From: Nesterenkonia xinjiangensis | GTDB taxonomy: Bacteria > Actinomycetota > Actinomycetes > Actinomycetales > Micrococcaceae | DNA: 64,000 nt | Direction: 5' to 3' | Assembly (NCBI RefSeq): GCF_013410745.1 | Contig: NZ_JACCFY010000001.1 | Location: 1,426,001-1,490,000 of the forward strand | Part shown: positions 8,114 through 16,940 of the stretch, one piece after another | How positions within the stretch are numbered: the stretch's first letter is position 1 | How the letters are laid out: each line of letters begins with the position of its first letter | Translations under genes and position numbers: made by a program | The notes under the pieces: generated by a model | What the model saw: the letters and a program-made list of their open reading frames with translations, nothing else | What the model was told of the DNA's origin: nothing | The model's database searches: none

Positions 8114-8500
8114 ATGTGGAAACGAGTCCTCGTGGTCCTCGGTGCGGTCACGCTCATCGGCGCCGCACTGCTGGGTGTGCGCGCCTTCCAGCTGGCCACG
8201 GAACCGGCCAGCCTGCCCACTGAGATCCTCGACGTCGAGCGTCGACTCGATCCTTCCCGCTCGGTGACGGACGACCAAGCCCACCGGGAGCCGGGGGACC
8301 CTCCTTCCGCACCCGAAGCCTCCCCCTCCCCTTCTCCCGAGCAGCCCGAGGTGGCCGAGCAGACCCCGGCGGAGCAGTCCCAGATTCCCCAGCCGGCGCC
8401 CCAGTGGGACGACGATGACTGGGACGACGACGACTGGGACGACGACGACTGGGACGACGACTGGGACGACGACGACTGGGACGACGATGACGACGACTGA
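8114..8500 (+). CDS. Membrane-anchored or secreted protein with Trp/Asp tandem repeats
   Basis: This is a 128-residue protein of no recognised family. The N-terminus (MWKRVLVVLGAVTLIGAALL) is one hydrophobic segment with a basic start, acting as an anchor or signal peptide. A Pro/Glu/Ser-rich linker (about residues 55-95) follows, then six Trp-Asp repeats (WDDDD, one WDDD, and a final WDDDDDD) to the stop. If the anchor is N-in, the acidic tail lies outside the membrane, where it could bind cations. The last 14 bases overlap the start of the degenerate-kinase gene, so the two are probably made together. Ribosome site is weak. Confidence 0.65.
   Translation: MWKRVLVVLGAVTLIGAALLGVRAFQLATEPASLPTEILDVERRLDPSRSVTDDQAHREPGDPPSAPEASPSPSPEQPEVAEQTPAEQSQIPQPAPQWDDDDWDDDDWDDDDWDDDWDDDDWDDDDDD
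8405..8497. repeat. 15-bp tandem repeat encoding WDDDD
   Basis: TGG followed by GAC/GAT codons recurs six times with a 15-base period, one copy being 12 bases. The nucleotide copies are nearly identical, so the array may vary in length. The downstream gene starts inside the last copy. Confidence 0.9.
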
Positions 8501-9839
8501 GCCTGTCCCGCCCGCCGCCGGCCCCCGGCTCAAGCTGGTGACCTGGAGCCTGCTGATCAGCGCCCTCGCCCTGGGCGCGACCCTGGTGGCCGGGCGCACC
8601 GTACTGCTGGTGCAGGTGGGCCAGCAGGCCGATGAGACCATCACCCAGGAGGTGCAGTCCTTCATCGGCTTCGTCGAGGGCTCTCACCACATCGGCAACG
8701 GCGAGGAGGAGCAGTTCGCCTCCGAGGCCGAGCTGATGCGCAGCTTCCTGGCCCGGCAGACGCCGGAAAGCCACGAGGCGCTGATCGCCCTCTCCGACGG
8801 AGAAGTGATGCTTCTGGACAATGCGCGGCACGACGCCGGCCTCCGCTTCGCCGAGTCAGAGACCGCCATGGACGCCGTGCTCTCCGCCGAGGCCAGCTCC
8901 GGGGCCCTGCACACCGACGGCTTCGGAGAGGTCCGTTGGGGCCGGGTGACCACCGACCAGGATGGAGCGTTCCTGGTCCTGCACTTCACCACCCCGGCCG
9001 AGGCTGACGTGCAGACCACCACCGCCACCTTCGCCCGGCTCGGCGCCGCGTCCCTGCTCCTGGCGGCGACCCTGGCCTGGCTCACCTCCCGCTGGAACGG
9101 CACACCGCCGGCGCAGCGGTCCACCACCGTGGAGGCACAGGTACCGAGACGCTCGGATCCCCTGCCCCCTCCCCCGGACATCCACCCGCAGGCCACGACT
9201 GCGGCCCGGCTGCTGCTGGGGGTCCAGCGCGAGGCCGCTGTGACACACCCTCAGCGGCGGTTCCTGCTCGCCACGGAACCCCTCCAGAACCCTGACGTCG
9301 TCGAGACGGCCCTCCGGAGTGAGGCGTCGGTCGTCCGGGTGCTCGGAGAGCTCGCCCAGATCGAGGCAGAGGTCGACGCCGACGCCGTCCACACCGGCAT
9401 GCTGGCGCTGGTCGACCATGCACTGGGCACCGAGAGCAGCCGCTCCACAGCACCCGTGGACGCCGCCGTGGTCCTCACCGCCGGCACAGTGGCCGCGCAG
9501 CAGGATTCACCGAGCAGACTGCGGCTGACGGTCCGCAGCCTCACTCCACAGACCCCCGACCCGGAGCCCGGCGCGACGGCGGCCGTCCCCGCCGGACGCG
9601 CCACGACGACCCGACTCAGCCACACTGCGATCAGCAGCGCGGAGGCTGCCCGCCCGTCCCCATCGGGCGCCTTCGGCAGCTGGGAGATGGCCGAGCAGGT
9701 CGCCGCTGCCCACCAGGGATGGTGCTGGCGGGACTCCGGGTCGGGCCCGACCACGAGGATCGGCATGGATCTGCCGCTCTCCGCGTCCGACGCGGCGGGC
9801 GCTGCCGCTGGGCTTGGGGCTGATGCAGGGGCCATGTAG
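8487..9839 (+). CDS. Membrane sensor with degenerate histidine-kinase core (probable pseudokinase)
   Basis: The ATG at 8487 gives 450 residues. One membrane helix near residues 15-38 and a second near 184-202 enclose an extracytoplasmic domain of about 145 residues, as in sensor kinases. The cytoplasmic part resembles a kinase whose active motifs have decayed. RRFLLATEPLQNP (about 256-268) sits where the phosphoacceptor box RRF..ASHELRTP is expected but lacks the His. ALVDHALG (about 305-312) replaces the N-box with its Asn changed. GAFGSWEMAEQVAAAHQG (about 393-410) resembles a G2 box and following helix without GLGL. No response regulator is adjacent. The assignment to the kinase fold is my inference from motif spacing. 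Confidence 0.6.
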   Translation: MTTTEPVPPAAGPRLKLVTWSLLISALALGATLVAGRTVLLVQVGQQADETITQEVQSFIGFVEGSHHIGNGEEEQFASEAELMRSFLARQTPESHEALIALSDGEVMLLDNARHDAGLRFAESETAMDAVLSAEASSGALHTDGFGEVRWGRVTTDQDGAFLVLHFTTPAEADVQTTTATFARLGAASLLLAATLAWLTSRWNGTPPAQRSTTVEAQVPRRSDPLPPPPDIHPQATTAARLLLGVQREAAVTHPQRRFLLATEPLQNPDVVETALRSEASVVRVLGELAQIEAEVDADAVHTGMLALVDHALGTESSRSTAPVDAAVVLTAGTVAAQQDSPSRLRLTVRSLTPQTPDPEPGATAAVPAGRATTTRLSHTAISSAEAARPSPSGAFGSWEMAEQVAAAHQGWCWRDSGSGPTTRIGMDLPLSASDAAGAAAGLGADAGAM

Positions 9840-9845
9840 CCTCTC

Positions 9846-10904
9846 ATGATCATGGGACGGACGCGCGACGACGGCACCGAGGGCGGGCCACGGCGTGGCC
9901 GTCGGGTGACCATCTCAGACGTCGCCCACCACGCCGGAGTCTCGACGGCGGCGGTCTCGAAGGTGCTCCGCTCGGCCTATGGGGTCAGTGATGAGATGCG
10001 GCAGAAGGTCCGCGCCTCCGTCCAGGAGCTGGGCTACCGGCCGCATGCCGGCGCTCGGGCCATGCGCGGCCGCTCCTACACGATCGGCGTGATGCTGCTA
10101 GACCTCGCCGCGCAGTTCCAGCCCGAGATCGTCCAGGGCATCAGCGCCCATCTCGCGGACACCCCCTACCAGGAGATCCTCATCACCGGGGGCATAGATC
10201 CCGAGCGGCAGAAGCGCGCGATCGAGGCCCTGACTGATCGCCAGGTGGACGGGCTGATCGTCATCACCCCCAGCATGGAGCCGGAGTGGCTGGAGGACCT
10301 CGGCCGACGGCTTCCGTTGGTGACGGTGGCACGGCATGGAGGCTCCCAGCACTTCGACTCCGTGGTCACCGACGACCATCTGGGTGCCCGGCTGGTGGTC
10401 GACCACCTCGCCGCGCTCGGCCATGAGCGGATCATGCACATCACCGCCCCCATCGAGGGCCTGCAGCGTCCCTCGGTGCTCTCCCAGACCCCTCGCCTGG
10501 ACGGCTACCTGGACGCCATGGCCCGCCACGGGCTGACTCCGCAGGTGATCGAGTCCGACTATTCCGAGGCAGGCGGCCACACCGCGACGCTCCAGGCGCT
10601 GCGCGGTGCGGCACCGCCCAGCGCCATCTTCGCCGGTGCGGACGGCAGCGCGCTGGGCGCGCTGCGGGCCGCGGAGGAACTCGGCGTCGACGTCCCGCGC
10701 GACCTCTCCGTGGTGGGCTTCGACAACACCTTCGTCTCCGGCATCGGCCGCATCTCGCTGAGCACCGTGGATCAGGACGGCGCCACCACCGGAGCGATCA
10801 GCGCGGATCTGCTGCTGCAGCGCCTCGGTGGCCGATCCGAGCCGATGCGTCGGGTGATCGTGCCCGAGCTGGTGACGCGCGGGACCAGCGCCCCACCCCG
10901 CTGA
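9846..10904 (+). CDS. LacI family transcriptional regulator
   Basis: This 352-residue repressor has an N-terminal helix-turn-helix (ISDVAHHAGVSTAAVSKVL, about residues 23-41), the hinge region ending ARAMRGRSYTIGV, and a periplasmic-binding-protein-like effector domain (VDGLIVITPS, VVGFDNTFVSGI). It starts 6 bases after the degenerate-kinase gene. A second ATG at 9852 is equally possible. Two LacI-type palindromes lie immediately downstream, on the promoter of the sugar porter, so it most likely represses the porter and rhamnosidase genes until a sugar such as rhamnose or a rhamnoside is present. The ligand is inferred from context. Confidence 0.93.
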   Translation: MIMGRTRDDGTEGGPRRGRRVTISDVAHHAGVSTAAVSKVLRSAYGVSDEMRQKVRASVQELGYRPHAGARAMRGRSYTIGVMLLDLAAQFQPEIVQGISAHLADTPYQEILITGGIDPERQKRAIEALTDRQVDGLIVITPSMEPEWLEDLGRRLPLVTVARHGGSQHFDSVVTDDHLGARLVVDHLAALGHERIMHITAPIEGLQRPSVLSQTPRLDGYLDAMARHGLTPQVIESDYSEAGGHTATLQALRGAAPPSAIFAGADGSALGALRAAEELGVDVPRDLSVVGFDNTFVSGIGRISLSTVDQDGATTGAISADLLLQRLGGRSEPMRRVIVPELVTRGTSAPPR

Positions 10905-10937
10905 CCTGGACATTCTCCAGCGCGCCCCACGTACCTG

Positions 10938-10951
10938 ATGAAACGATTCAT
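10938..10951. promoter_or_regulatory. LacI-type operator O1 upstream of sugar porter
   Basis: ATGAAACGATTCAT is a palindrome centred on CG with mismatch only at positions 6/9. It lies just upstream of the predicted -35 and 34 bases after the LacI gene. Confidence 0.7.
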
Positions 10952-10959
10952 GTCGCATT

Positions 10960-10988
10960 TTGTAAAACGTTCTACATGCTCGTACGCT
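10960..10988 (+). promoter_or_regulatory. Promoter of sugar porter/rhamnosidase operon
   Basis: TTGTAA (10960-10965) and TACGCT (10983-10988) are separated by 17 bases, 68 bases upstream of the porter start codon. Operator O2 covers the -35 element and spacer, as expected for repression. Confidence 0.5.
10961..10976. promoter_or_regulatory. LacI-type operator O2 overlapping the promoter
   Basis: TGTAAAACGTTCTACA is a 16-base palindrome centred on CG with one mismatched pair. Its centre is 24 bases from that of O1, so the two sites are on similar faces of the helix (between two and two and a half turns). Confidence 0.7.
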
Positions 10989-11056
10989 GGGTGATCACGC
11001 ACACGTGACCAACCTCACCGGGTGACATCTCGCACCCGCTCCTCCAGGAGTTCCCC

Positions 11057-12373
11057 ATGCCACTGACTACCATGACCCCTGAGCGTCGCCGCGCCTGGTG
11101 GACCGCCGGCGTCGCCGGCATGGCGTCGTACCTCGACGCCGGCGCGATCGTCACCACCGGCACCGCCCTGGTGCTCTATCAGGACGAGCTCGGCATCACC
11201 TCGGGCCAGTTCGGCCAGCTCTCCGCCCTGCTGATGGTCATGATCGGTATCGGCGCCCTGATCGGCGGCAATCTCTCCGACCGCTTCGGCCGCCGCCGGG
11301 TCTTCACCCTGACGATCATGATGTACGCGGTCGGGGCGCTGGTCCTCGTCGCCGCCCCCGGCGTAGAGGCGCTCTACGTGGGGATCCTGCTGCTGGGCTT
11401 CGCCTCCGGCGCGGACCTGCCGCCGTCGCTGGCGATGATCGCCGAGTCCGCCCCGGAGAACGACGAGGGCAAGATGGTCGCCTTCTCCCATGTGCTGTGG
11501 ATGATCGCCATCCCCGTGGTGAGCGTCTTCGGCATCATCGTCGGGGACATGGGGGCCACCGGTGCCCGCATCATGTACGGGCACCTGCTGGTCGTGGCGC
11601 TGATCGTGCTCGCGCTGCGCATGCGGCTGCCCGAATCCCCCCTCTGGATGCGTCGGCAGGTCGCAGTGCAGACCGGCACCGTGGACCGCTCCAGCCTCAA
11701 GGACCTGTTCTCCCGCCGGTGGCTGCCCGCACTCACCGGTGTCGCGCTGTTCTACGCGATCACCAACATCGCGGCCAACACGAACGGCCAGTTCTCCACC
11801 TACATGTATGTCAACGTGGCCGGCGCCGATGTCTCCACCGCCTCCGCGATGAGCCTGGTCGGCCTGGCCTGCAGCATTGCGGCCTCGCTGTTCCTGATGC
11901 GGATCGTGGACACCCGGTACCGGATGCTCGGCTTCGCGCTGGGCACCGTGACCGCCGTGATCGCCTGCCTCGTCCCGGCCGTGGTCGGCGTCTCCATCCT
12001 GGCGCTGGTGCTCTTCGGCGTGGTCTACGGCATCGCGGGGATCGTCTCCGGAGAACCGATGTTCAAGGTGTGGTCCCAGGAGCTGATCCCCACCGCGCAC
12101 CGCAGCACCGCCCAGGGCATCAGCATCGCCTTCGCGCGGGTGGTGGCCGCCGGCGTGGGCCTCTTCACCCCGCTGATCCTGGACCAGTCCGCCGAACTGA
12201 TGTTCCTCTTCCTGGCCGCGGTGATCCTGGTGGCCGGACTCATCGGGTTCTTCTGGGTGGCGCGCCGCCCGAAGGTCCTGCAGTCTGAGAAGGACGCCGA
12301 CACCCCGGCCGCAGATGCCTCCAGCCATGATCTCCGGCCTGCCACCTCCAACGCGCCGACCATCCACAGCTGA
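11057..12373 (+). CDS. MFS sugar porter
   Basis: The protein has 438 residues and twelve predicted membrane helices. The SP-family signature after helix 2 (NLSDRFGRRRVF) and after helix 6 (LRLPESPLWMRRQ-like, MRLPESPLW) are present. Helix 1 contains an Asp (SYLDAGAIV) that could couple proton movement. Sugar/proton symport across the cytoplasmic membrane is the likely role. An AGGAG site precedes the ATG. It is followed 60 bases later by an alpha-L-rhamnosidase, so rhamnose or a rhamnoside is the probable cargo. The C-terminal tail of about 40 polar residues is cytoplasmic. Confidence 0.92.
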   Translation: MPLTTMTPERRRAWWTAGVAGMASYLDAGAIVTTGTALVLYQDELGITSGQFGQLSALLMVMIGIGALIGGNLSDRFGRRRVFTLTIMMYAVGALVLVAAPGVEALYVGILLLGFASGADLPPSLAMIAESAPENDEGKMVAFSHVLWMIAIPVVSVFGIIVGDMGATGARIMYGHLLVVALIVLALRMRLPESPLWMRRQVAVQTGTVDRSSLKDLFSRRWLPALTGVALFYAITNIAANTNGQFSTYMYVNVAGADVSTASAMSLVGLACSIAASLFLMRIVDTRYRMLGFALGTVTAVIACLVPAVVGVSILALVLFGVVYGIAGIVSGEPMFKVWSQELIPTAHRSTAQGISIAFARVVAAGVGLFTPLILDQSAELMFLFLAAVILVAGLIGFFWVARRPKVLQSEKDADTPAADASSHDLRPATSNAPTIHS

Positions 12374-12390
12374 CCCTAAGCGTCGCTGAT

Positions 12391-12399
12391 CCCCCCCCC
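12391..12399. repeat. Poly-C tract between porter and rhamnosidase
   Basis: Nine consecutive C residues lie 35 bases before the rhamnosidase start. It is the second such tract in the sugar-acid region, the first being at 3440-3450. Confidence 0.75.
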
Positions 12400-12433
12400 A
12401 GACGCCGCCGACCCCACCGATCGCGAGGACCTC

Positions 12434-14770
12434 ATGACCCAGCACACCACCGACACACGCACAGCCCCCGCGCCGGGTGAAGGGGCCCGCCCCGCCGCCG
12501 GGCTTCCGCCGCTGACCACCCGCGCCATCACTCCGGCCGCCCCACTGGACTCGGCCCCACGGTTCCGGAAGATGTTCACCCTGGAGGCCGGCCACGGCGA
12601 GGTCCTGCGGGCCACTCTGCGGGCGAGTGCGCTGGGCGTCTACGAGGCCCAGCTCGACGGCGTCCCGGTCAGCGAGGACGTGCTGGCCCCCGGCTGGTCC
12701 AGCTACGAGTGGAGGCTGCGGTACCAGACCTATGACATCACCGCCGAGCTGCAGGGCTCCGCGGACGTCCGCCACGAGCATGTGCTGAGCGCCACCGTGG
12801 GCAACGGCTGGTACCTGGGCCAGCTCGGCTGGCAGGAGCGCCGGAGGCTCTACGGCGAGCACCGCGGGCTGATCATGCAGCTGGACGTGGAGTACGACGA
12901 CGGCCACATCCAGTCCGTCGCCACCGACGAGTCCTGGTCCGCCTCCGGATCCGAGATCCTCTCCGACGACCTCTACGACGGGCAGACCATCGACGCACGC
13001 AGACGCGGGGAGGACCCCACCGAGGTCCCGGTGCGCACCCTCGGTTTCGACGCCGAGCTGGTGGAGCCGACCGGCCCGCCGGTGCGCCGCCAGCAGGAGA
13101 TTCCCCCGCAGCGCATCTGGACCTCCCCGAGCGGGAAGACCCTGGTGGACTTCGGGCAGAACCTGGTCGGCTGGCTCCGACTGTCCGCCTCGGGGGCCCG
13201 CGGGGAGACCATCACCGTGAAGCATGCCGAGGTGCTCGAGCAGGACGAGCTGGGCACCCGTCCGCTGCGGCACGCTGATGCCACCGACCGCTTCGTCCTC
13301 TCCGGCGGCGAGGACACCTTCGAGCCCACGTTCACGTTCCACGGGTTCCGCTATGCCGAGGTGACCGGCTACCCCGGCGAGCTGTCCGCAGACGCGCTGA
13401 CCGCCGTCGTCGTGCACTCCGAGATGCCGCGCACCGGGACCTTCCGCACCTCGCACCAGCTGGTGAACCGGCTGCACGAGAATGTGGTGTGGGGACTGCG
13501 CGGGAACTTCCTGGACGTGCCCACCGACTGCCCGCAGCGCGACGAGCGGCTGGGCTGGACCGGTGACATCGCCGTCTTCGCACCGGCGGCGGCGCATCTG
13601 TACGACGTTCACGGCTTCCTGGCGGACTGGCTGCAAGACCTCGACGCCGAGCAGCGGGCAGCCGCCGGGTTCGTGCCCTATGTGGTGCCGGATGCCTTGA
13701 AGTACCAGGACATGCCGGAGGAGTTCCAGCCCGTGGAGTCGGCCGCCATCTGGTCCGATGCGGCGGTGTGGGTGCCGTGGGCGCTGTGGGAGGCCTCCGG
13801 GGAGGCCGACGTCCTGGCCGCCCAGTACGACTCGATGACCGCGCATCTGCGCCGCGTGGAGTCCCGGCTCTCGCCGACCGGGCTGTGGGATCAGGACTTT
13901 CAGTTCGGCGACTGGCTGGACCCTGACGCCTCACCCCACGAGCCCTGGAACGCCAAGGCCGACCGTGCGGTGGTGGCCACTGCCTGCGTGGTCCGCACCG
14001 CCCGCATGGTCGCCGAGACGGCACAGATCCTGGGCCGCGACGACGATGCCGCCACCTTCCGTGCACTGGCCGATCGCGTTCAGGCCGCGTACCTGGAGCA
14101 CTATGTGGACGCCGAGGGGCGCATCCGCTCGGACTCCACCACCGTCTACACCCTGGCGATCGTCTTCGACCTGCTGGACGAGACACGGCGTGCCGCCGCC
14201 GGCGAGCGCCTGGCCGAGCTGGTGCGCCAGGCGAAGTTCCGGGTGTCCACCGGCTTCGCCGGCACTCCGTACATCACCGAGGCTCTGAGCAGCACCGGGC
14301 ACACCGAGGAGGCCTACGGACTGCTGCTGGAGACCGGCTGCCCGTCCTGGCTGTACCCGGTGACCATGGGTGCCACCACCATCTGGGAGCGCTGGGACTC
14401 CATGCTGCCGGACGGGACCATCAACCCTGGAGAGATGACCAGCTTCAACCACTACGCGCTGGGGTCAGTGGCCGCCTGGATGCATCGGGTGGTCGGCGGC
14501 CTGGCTCCGGCGGAACCGGGCTATGCGCGGGTGCGGGTGGCCCCGCAGCCTCCCGTCGGGGTCTTCGCCGAGGAGATCACCTGGGCGGAGACCACGCAGC
14601 AGACGCCCCATGGGCTGGTCACAGTGGCCTGGCGGCGCGAGGGGCAGGCGCTGGTGCTGACGGTGGAGCTCCCGGAGGGGGTCGAGGCCGATGTCGACGT
14701 CTCCTCCACGTTCCCCGGCGCGGAGACGCAGGTGATCGGCGCGGGGAGGCACGAGCTGCGGTTCGGCTGA
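12434..14770 (+). CDS. Alpha-L-rhamnosidase, glycoside hydrolase family 78
   Basis: This is a 778-residue enzyme without a signal peptide, so cytoplasmic. The N-terminal beta-sandwich (about 40-220), a second sandwich with FGQNLVGWLRL, the (alpha/alpha)6 barrel and a C-terminal sandwich follow the GH78 order. Catalytic motifs are clear: DCPQRDERLGWTGD near residue 365 holds the general acid region, and GATTIWERWDSM near 650 holds the general base Glu. It releases terminal L-rhamnose from rhamnosides entering by the adjacent porter. The expected non-catalytic N-terminal module of larger GH78 proteins is absent. It ends 10 bases from the convergent dehydratase gene. Confidence 0.95.
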   Translation: MTQHTTDTRTAPAPGEGARPAAGLPPLTTRAITPAAPLDSAPRFRKMFTLEAGHGEVLRATLRASALGVYEAQLDGVPVSEDVLAPGWSSYEWRLRYQTYDITAELQGSADVRHEHVLSATVGNGWYLGQLGWQERRRLYGEHRGLIMQLDVEYDDGHIQSVATDESWSASGSEILSDDLYDGQTIDARRRGEDPTEVPVRTLGFDAELVEPTGPPVRRQQEIPPQRIWTSPSGKTLVDFGQNLVGWLRLSASGARGETITVKHAEVLEQDELGTRPLRHADATDRFVLSGGEDTFEPTFTFHGFRYAEVTGYPGELSADALTAVVVHSEMPRTGTFRTSHQLVNRLHENVVWGLRGNFLDVPTDCPQRDERLGWTGDIAVFAPAAAHLYDVHGFLADWLQDLDAEQRAAAGFVPYVVPDALKYQDMPEEFQPVESAAIWSDAAVWVPWALWEASGEADVLAAQYDSMTAHLRRVESRLSPTGLWDQDFQFGDWLDPDASPHEPWNAKADRAVVATACVVRTARMVAETAQILGRDDDAATFRALADRVQAAYLEHYVDAEGRIRSDSTTVYTLAIVFDLLDETRRAAAGERLAELVRQAKFRVSTGFAGTPYITEALSSTGHTEEAYGLLLETGCPSWLYPVTMGATTIWERWDSMLPDGTINPGEMTSFNHYALGSVAAWMHRVVGGLAPAEPGYARVRVAPQPPVGVFAEEITWAETTQQTPHGLVTVAWRREGQALVLTVELPEGVEADVDVSSTFPGAETQVIGAGRHELRFG

Positions 14771-14780
14771 GCGGAGGCGA

Positions 14781-16019
14781 TCACCAGTCGTGGATGGTGC
14801 CGTCGGCGAGGCGGTTGTACGGCAGGTAGGCCTGCTCGTACGGATACTTGCCCGCCTCGTCGACGTCGAGCTCGACGCCGAGGCCGGGCTTGGTGCCCGG
14901 GTGCAGCAGCCCGTTCTCCCACGTGTACGACTGGTGGAACACCTCGTTCGTCTTGGCACCGTGCTGCATGTACTCCTGGATCCCAAAGTTGTGGATCGCG
15001 AGCCCCACGTGCGCCTGGGCGGCCATACCGACCGGCGAGATGTCGGTCGGGCCGTGGAAGCCCGACTTCACCTGGTACATGGCGGCGTAGTCCATCGTCT
15101 TCTTCAGCGGCGTGATGCCGCCCATGTGCGTGACGGCGCCACGCATGTAGTCGATGAGCTGCTCGCGGATGAGGTCCTTGAAGTCCCAGATCGTGTTGAA
15201 GACCTCTCCGATGGCGAGCGGCGTCGTCGTGTGCTGGCGCACGAGTCGCAGCGACTCCTGGTTCTCGGCGGGCGTGCAGTCCTCGAGCCAGAACAGGTCG
15301 TACGGCTCGAGCTCCTTGCCGAGCTTCGCCGCCTGGATCGGCGTCAGGCGGTGATGCCCGTCGTGCAGGAGCGGGATCTCGGGGCCGAACTCGTTCCGCA
15401 CCGCCTCGAACACTCCGGGGAGGTGCCTGAGGTACGCCCGCGTGTCCCAGTCCTCCTGCACGGGGAGGGCCCCACGGCGAGCGGGCTCGTGGTCATAGCG
15501 GGCCTCTCCTCCGCCCGCGTCGGCGGACTGTGACGCGATCCCGTAGATGGCCTTCAGCCCTGGGACGCCCGTCTGGATCCGGATCGCCCGGTATCCCTCG
15601 TCGAGGTGCTCGCGCACGGAGTCGAACAGCTCGGGCAGCTCCTTGCCAGAGGCATGCCCGTACGCCAGCAGCCCCTGGCGGGAGGCCCCTCCGAGCAGCT
15701 GGTAGACGGGAAGCCCGGCCGCTTTGCCCTTGAGGTCCCAGAGGGCCATGTCCACTGCGGCGACCGCCGCCATGGTGACCGGTCCGCGCCGCCAATAGGC
15801 GGAGCGATAGAGAAACTGCCAGGTGTCCTCGATGCGATGGGCATCGCGCCCCAGGAGCAGCGGCACCACGTGCTCCTTCAGATAGGCGACCACGGCGAGC
15901 TCGCGTCCGTTGAGGGTAGCGTCACCGAGCCCGGTGAGACCGTCCTCGGTGGTGAGCTTCAACGTCACGAAGTTCCGGTCCGGACTGGTGACGATGACCT
16001 CGGCCTTGTCGATGCGCAT
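14781..16019 (-). CDS. manD: D-mannonate dehydratase, ManD type (enolase superfamily; RspA homologue)
   Basis: The 412-residue protein has enolase-superfamily architecture with a long capping-domain insert (residues 145-185) typical of ManD. Active-site motifs are [11 protein letters not shown] (metal Asp and catalytic His), FWLEDCTP and IGEVFNT (metal Glu residues), and [13 protein letters not shown] with the second His. Characterised ManD enzymes dehydrate D-mannonate to 2-keto-3-deoxygluconate, and some family members also use gluconate. The cytosolic product enters the Entner-Doudoroff lower branch. GAGGAG lies 12 bases before the ATG. It converges on the rhamnosidase gene but has its own upstream region. 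Confidence 0.88.
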   Translation of the reverse strand: MRIDKAEVIVTSPDRNFVTLKLTTEDGLTGLGDATLNGRELAVVAYLKEHVVPLLLGRDAHRIEDTWQFLYRSAYWRRGPVTMAAVAAVDMALWDLKGKAAGLPVYQLLGGASRQGLLAYGHASGKELPELFDSVREHLDEGYRAIRIQTGVPGLKAIYGIASQSADAGGGEARYDHEPARRGALPVQEDWDTRAYLRHLPGVFEAVRNEFGPEIPLLHDGHHRLTPIQAAKLGKELEPYDLFWLEDCTPAENQESLRLVRQHTTTPLAIGEVFNTIWDFKDLIREQLIDYMRGAVTHMGGITPLKKTMDYAAMYQVKSGFHGPTDISPVGMAAQAHVGLAIHNFGIQEYMQHGAKTNEVFHQSYTWENGLLHPGTKPGLGVELDVDEAGKYPYEQAYLPYNRLADGTIHDW

Positions 16020-16224
16020 GGTCGGTTCCGCTCCTCATGTCATGGGGCATGTCCTGGGGCGTGGGCGCGGCAGACCTACGGGCACGCCTGGGTGACACCA
16101 CGGTACTACGTGACAGAAGACACAGGCTTCTCGACGCTGACCGCGGCAAGACCCGGCGGGCCTCCGACCCCGTGGGCGTTGTCCGGCAGGCCGGCGCGTC
16201 AGCAGTCACCGGCCTGGTGTCACG

Positions 16225-16270
16225 ACGACGGCGGCCCGCCTCCCCGAGTGGGGAAGCGGGCCGCCGTCGT
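16225..16270 (-). terminator. Strong hairpin terminator downstream of ohr
   Basis: A perfect 15-base-pair stem (16225-16239 with 16256-16270) encloses a 16-base loop that itself can form a TCCCC/GGGGA pair. It begins 12 bases past the ohr stop and separates ohr from the ManD promoter region. There is no clear U-tract. The 16020-16224 stretch to its left shows no gene. Confidence 0.75.
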
Positions 16271-16282
16271 GCAGAGGGTCGG

Positions 16283-16705
<423 letters not shown>

Positions 16706-16834
16706 TGGTGATGTCCTCTCAGTCGACGATCAGTCCACCCTCAGCCCAACACATCGTCCTGGGCTTGGCCAGGGGTTTCGCTGCGTATTCGCTCAGAGCT
16801 GTCATCTGTTCAGCCGGCCCTCCCCCGGTGCTGC

Positions 16835-16886
16835 GTCATGTCGCCCCGTCATGTCGCCCCGTCATGTCGCCCCGTCATGTCGCCAC
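16835..16886. repeat. 13-bp tandem repeat upstream of galactokinase
   Basis: Four head-to-tail copies of GTCATGTCGCCCC are present, the last ending CCAC. The array lies 54 bases upstream of the galactokinase ATG, in the probable 5' leader or promoter. Each unit contains a GTCATG core. Confidence 0.92.
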
Positions 16887-16940
16887 GGCGGTGCGCCCCG
16901 ATGCCGCGCGGGGGCCTCTCGGCAGGCAGAATAGGGGACC

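Noticed and set aside
8415-8486. Upstream extension of the degenerate-kinase frame (Gly-Thr repeats)
   Set aside because: These codons are the repeat array read in another frame. The ATG at 8487 gives a normal membrane-protein start.
11015-13846. A 943-codon open frame on the minus strand
   Set aside because: It is antisense to the sugar porter and rhamnosidase, both of which have clear family motifs and ribosome sites.
16020-16224. A possible small gene between ManD and ohr
   Set aside because: Open frames here have no ribosome site or family similarity and consist of reverse-frame-like codons.
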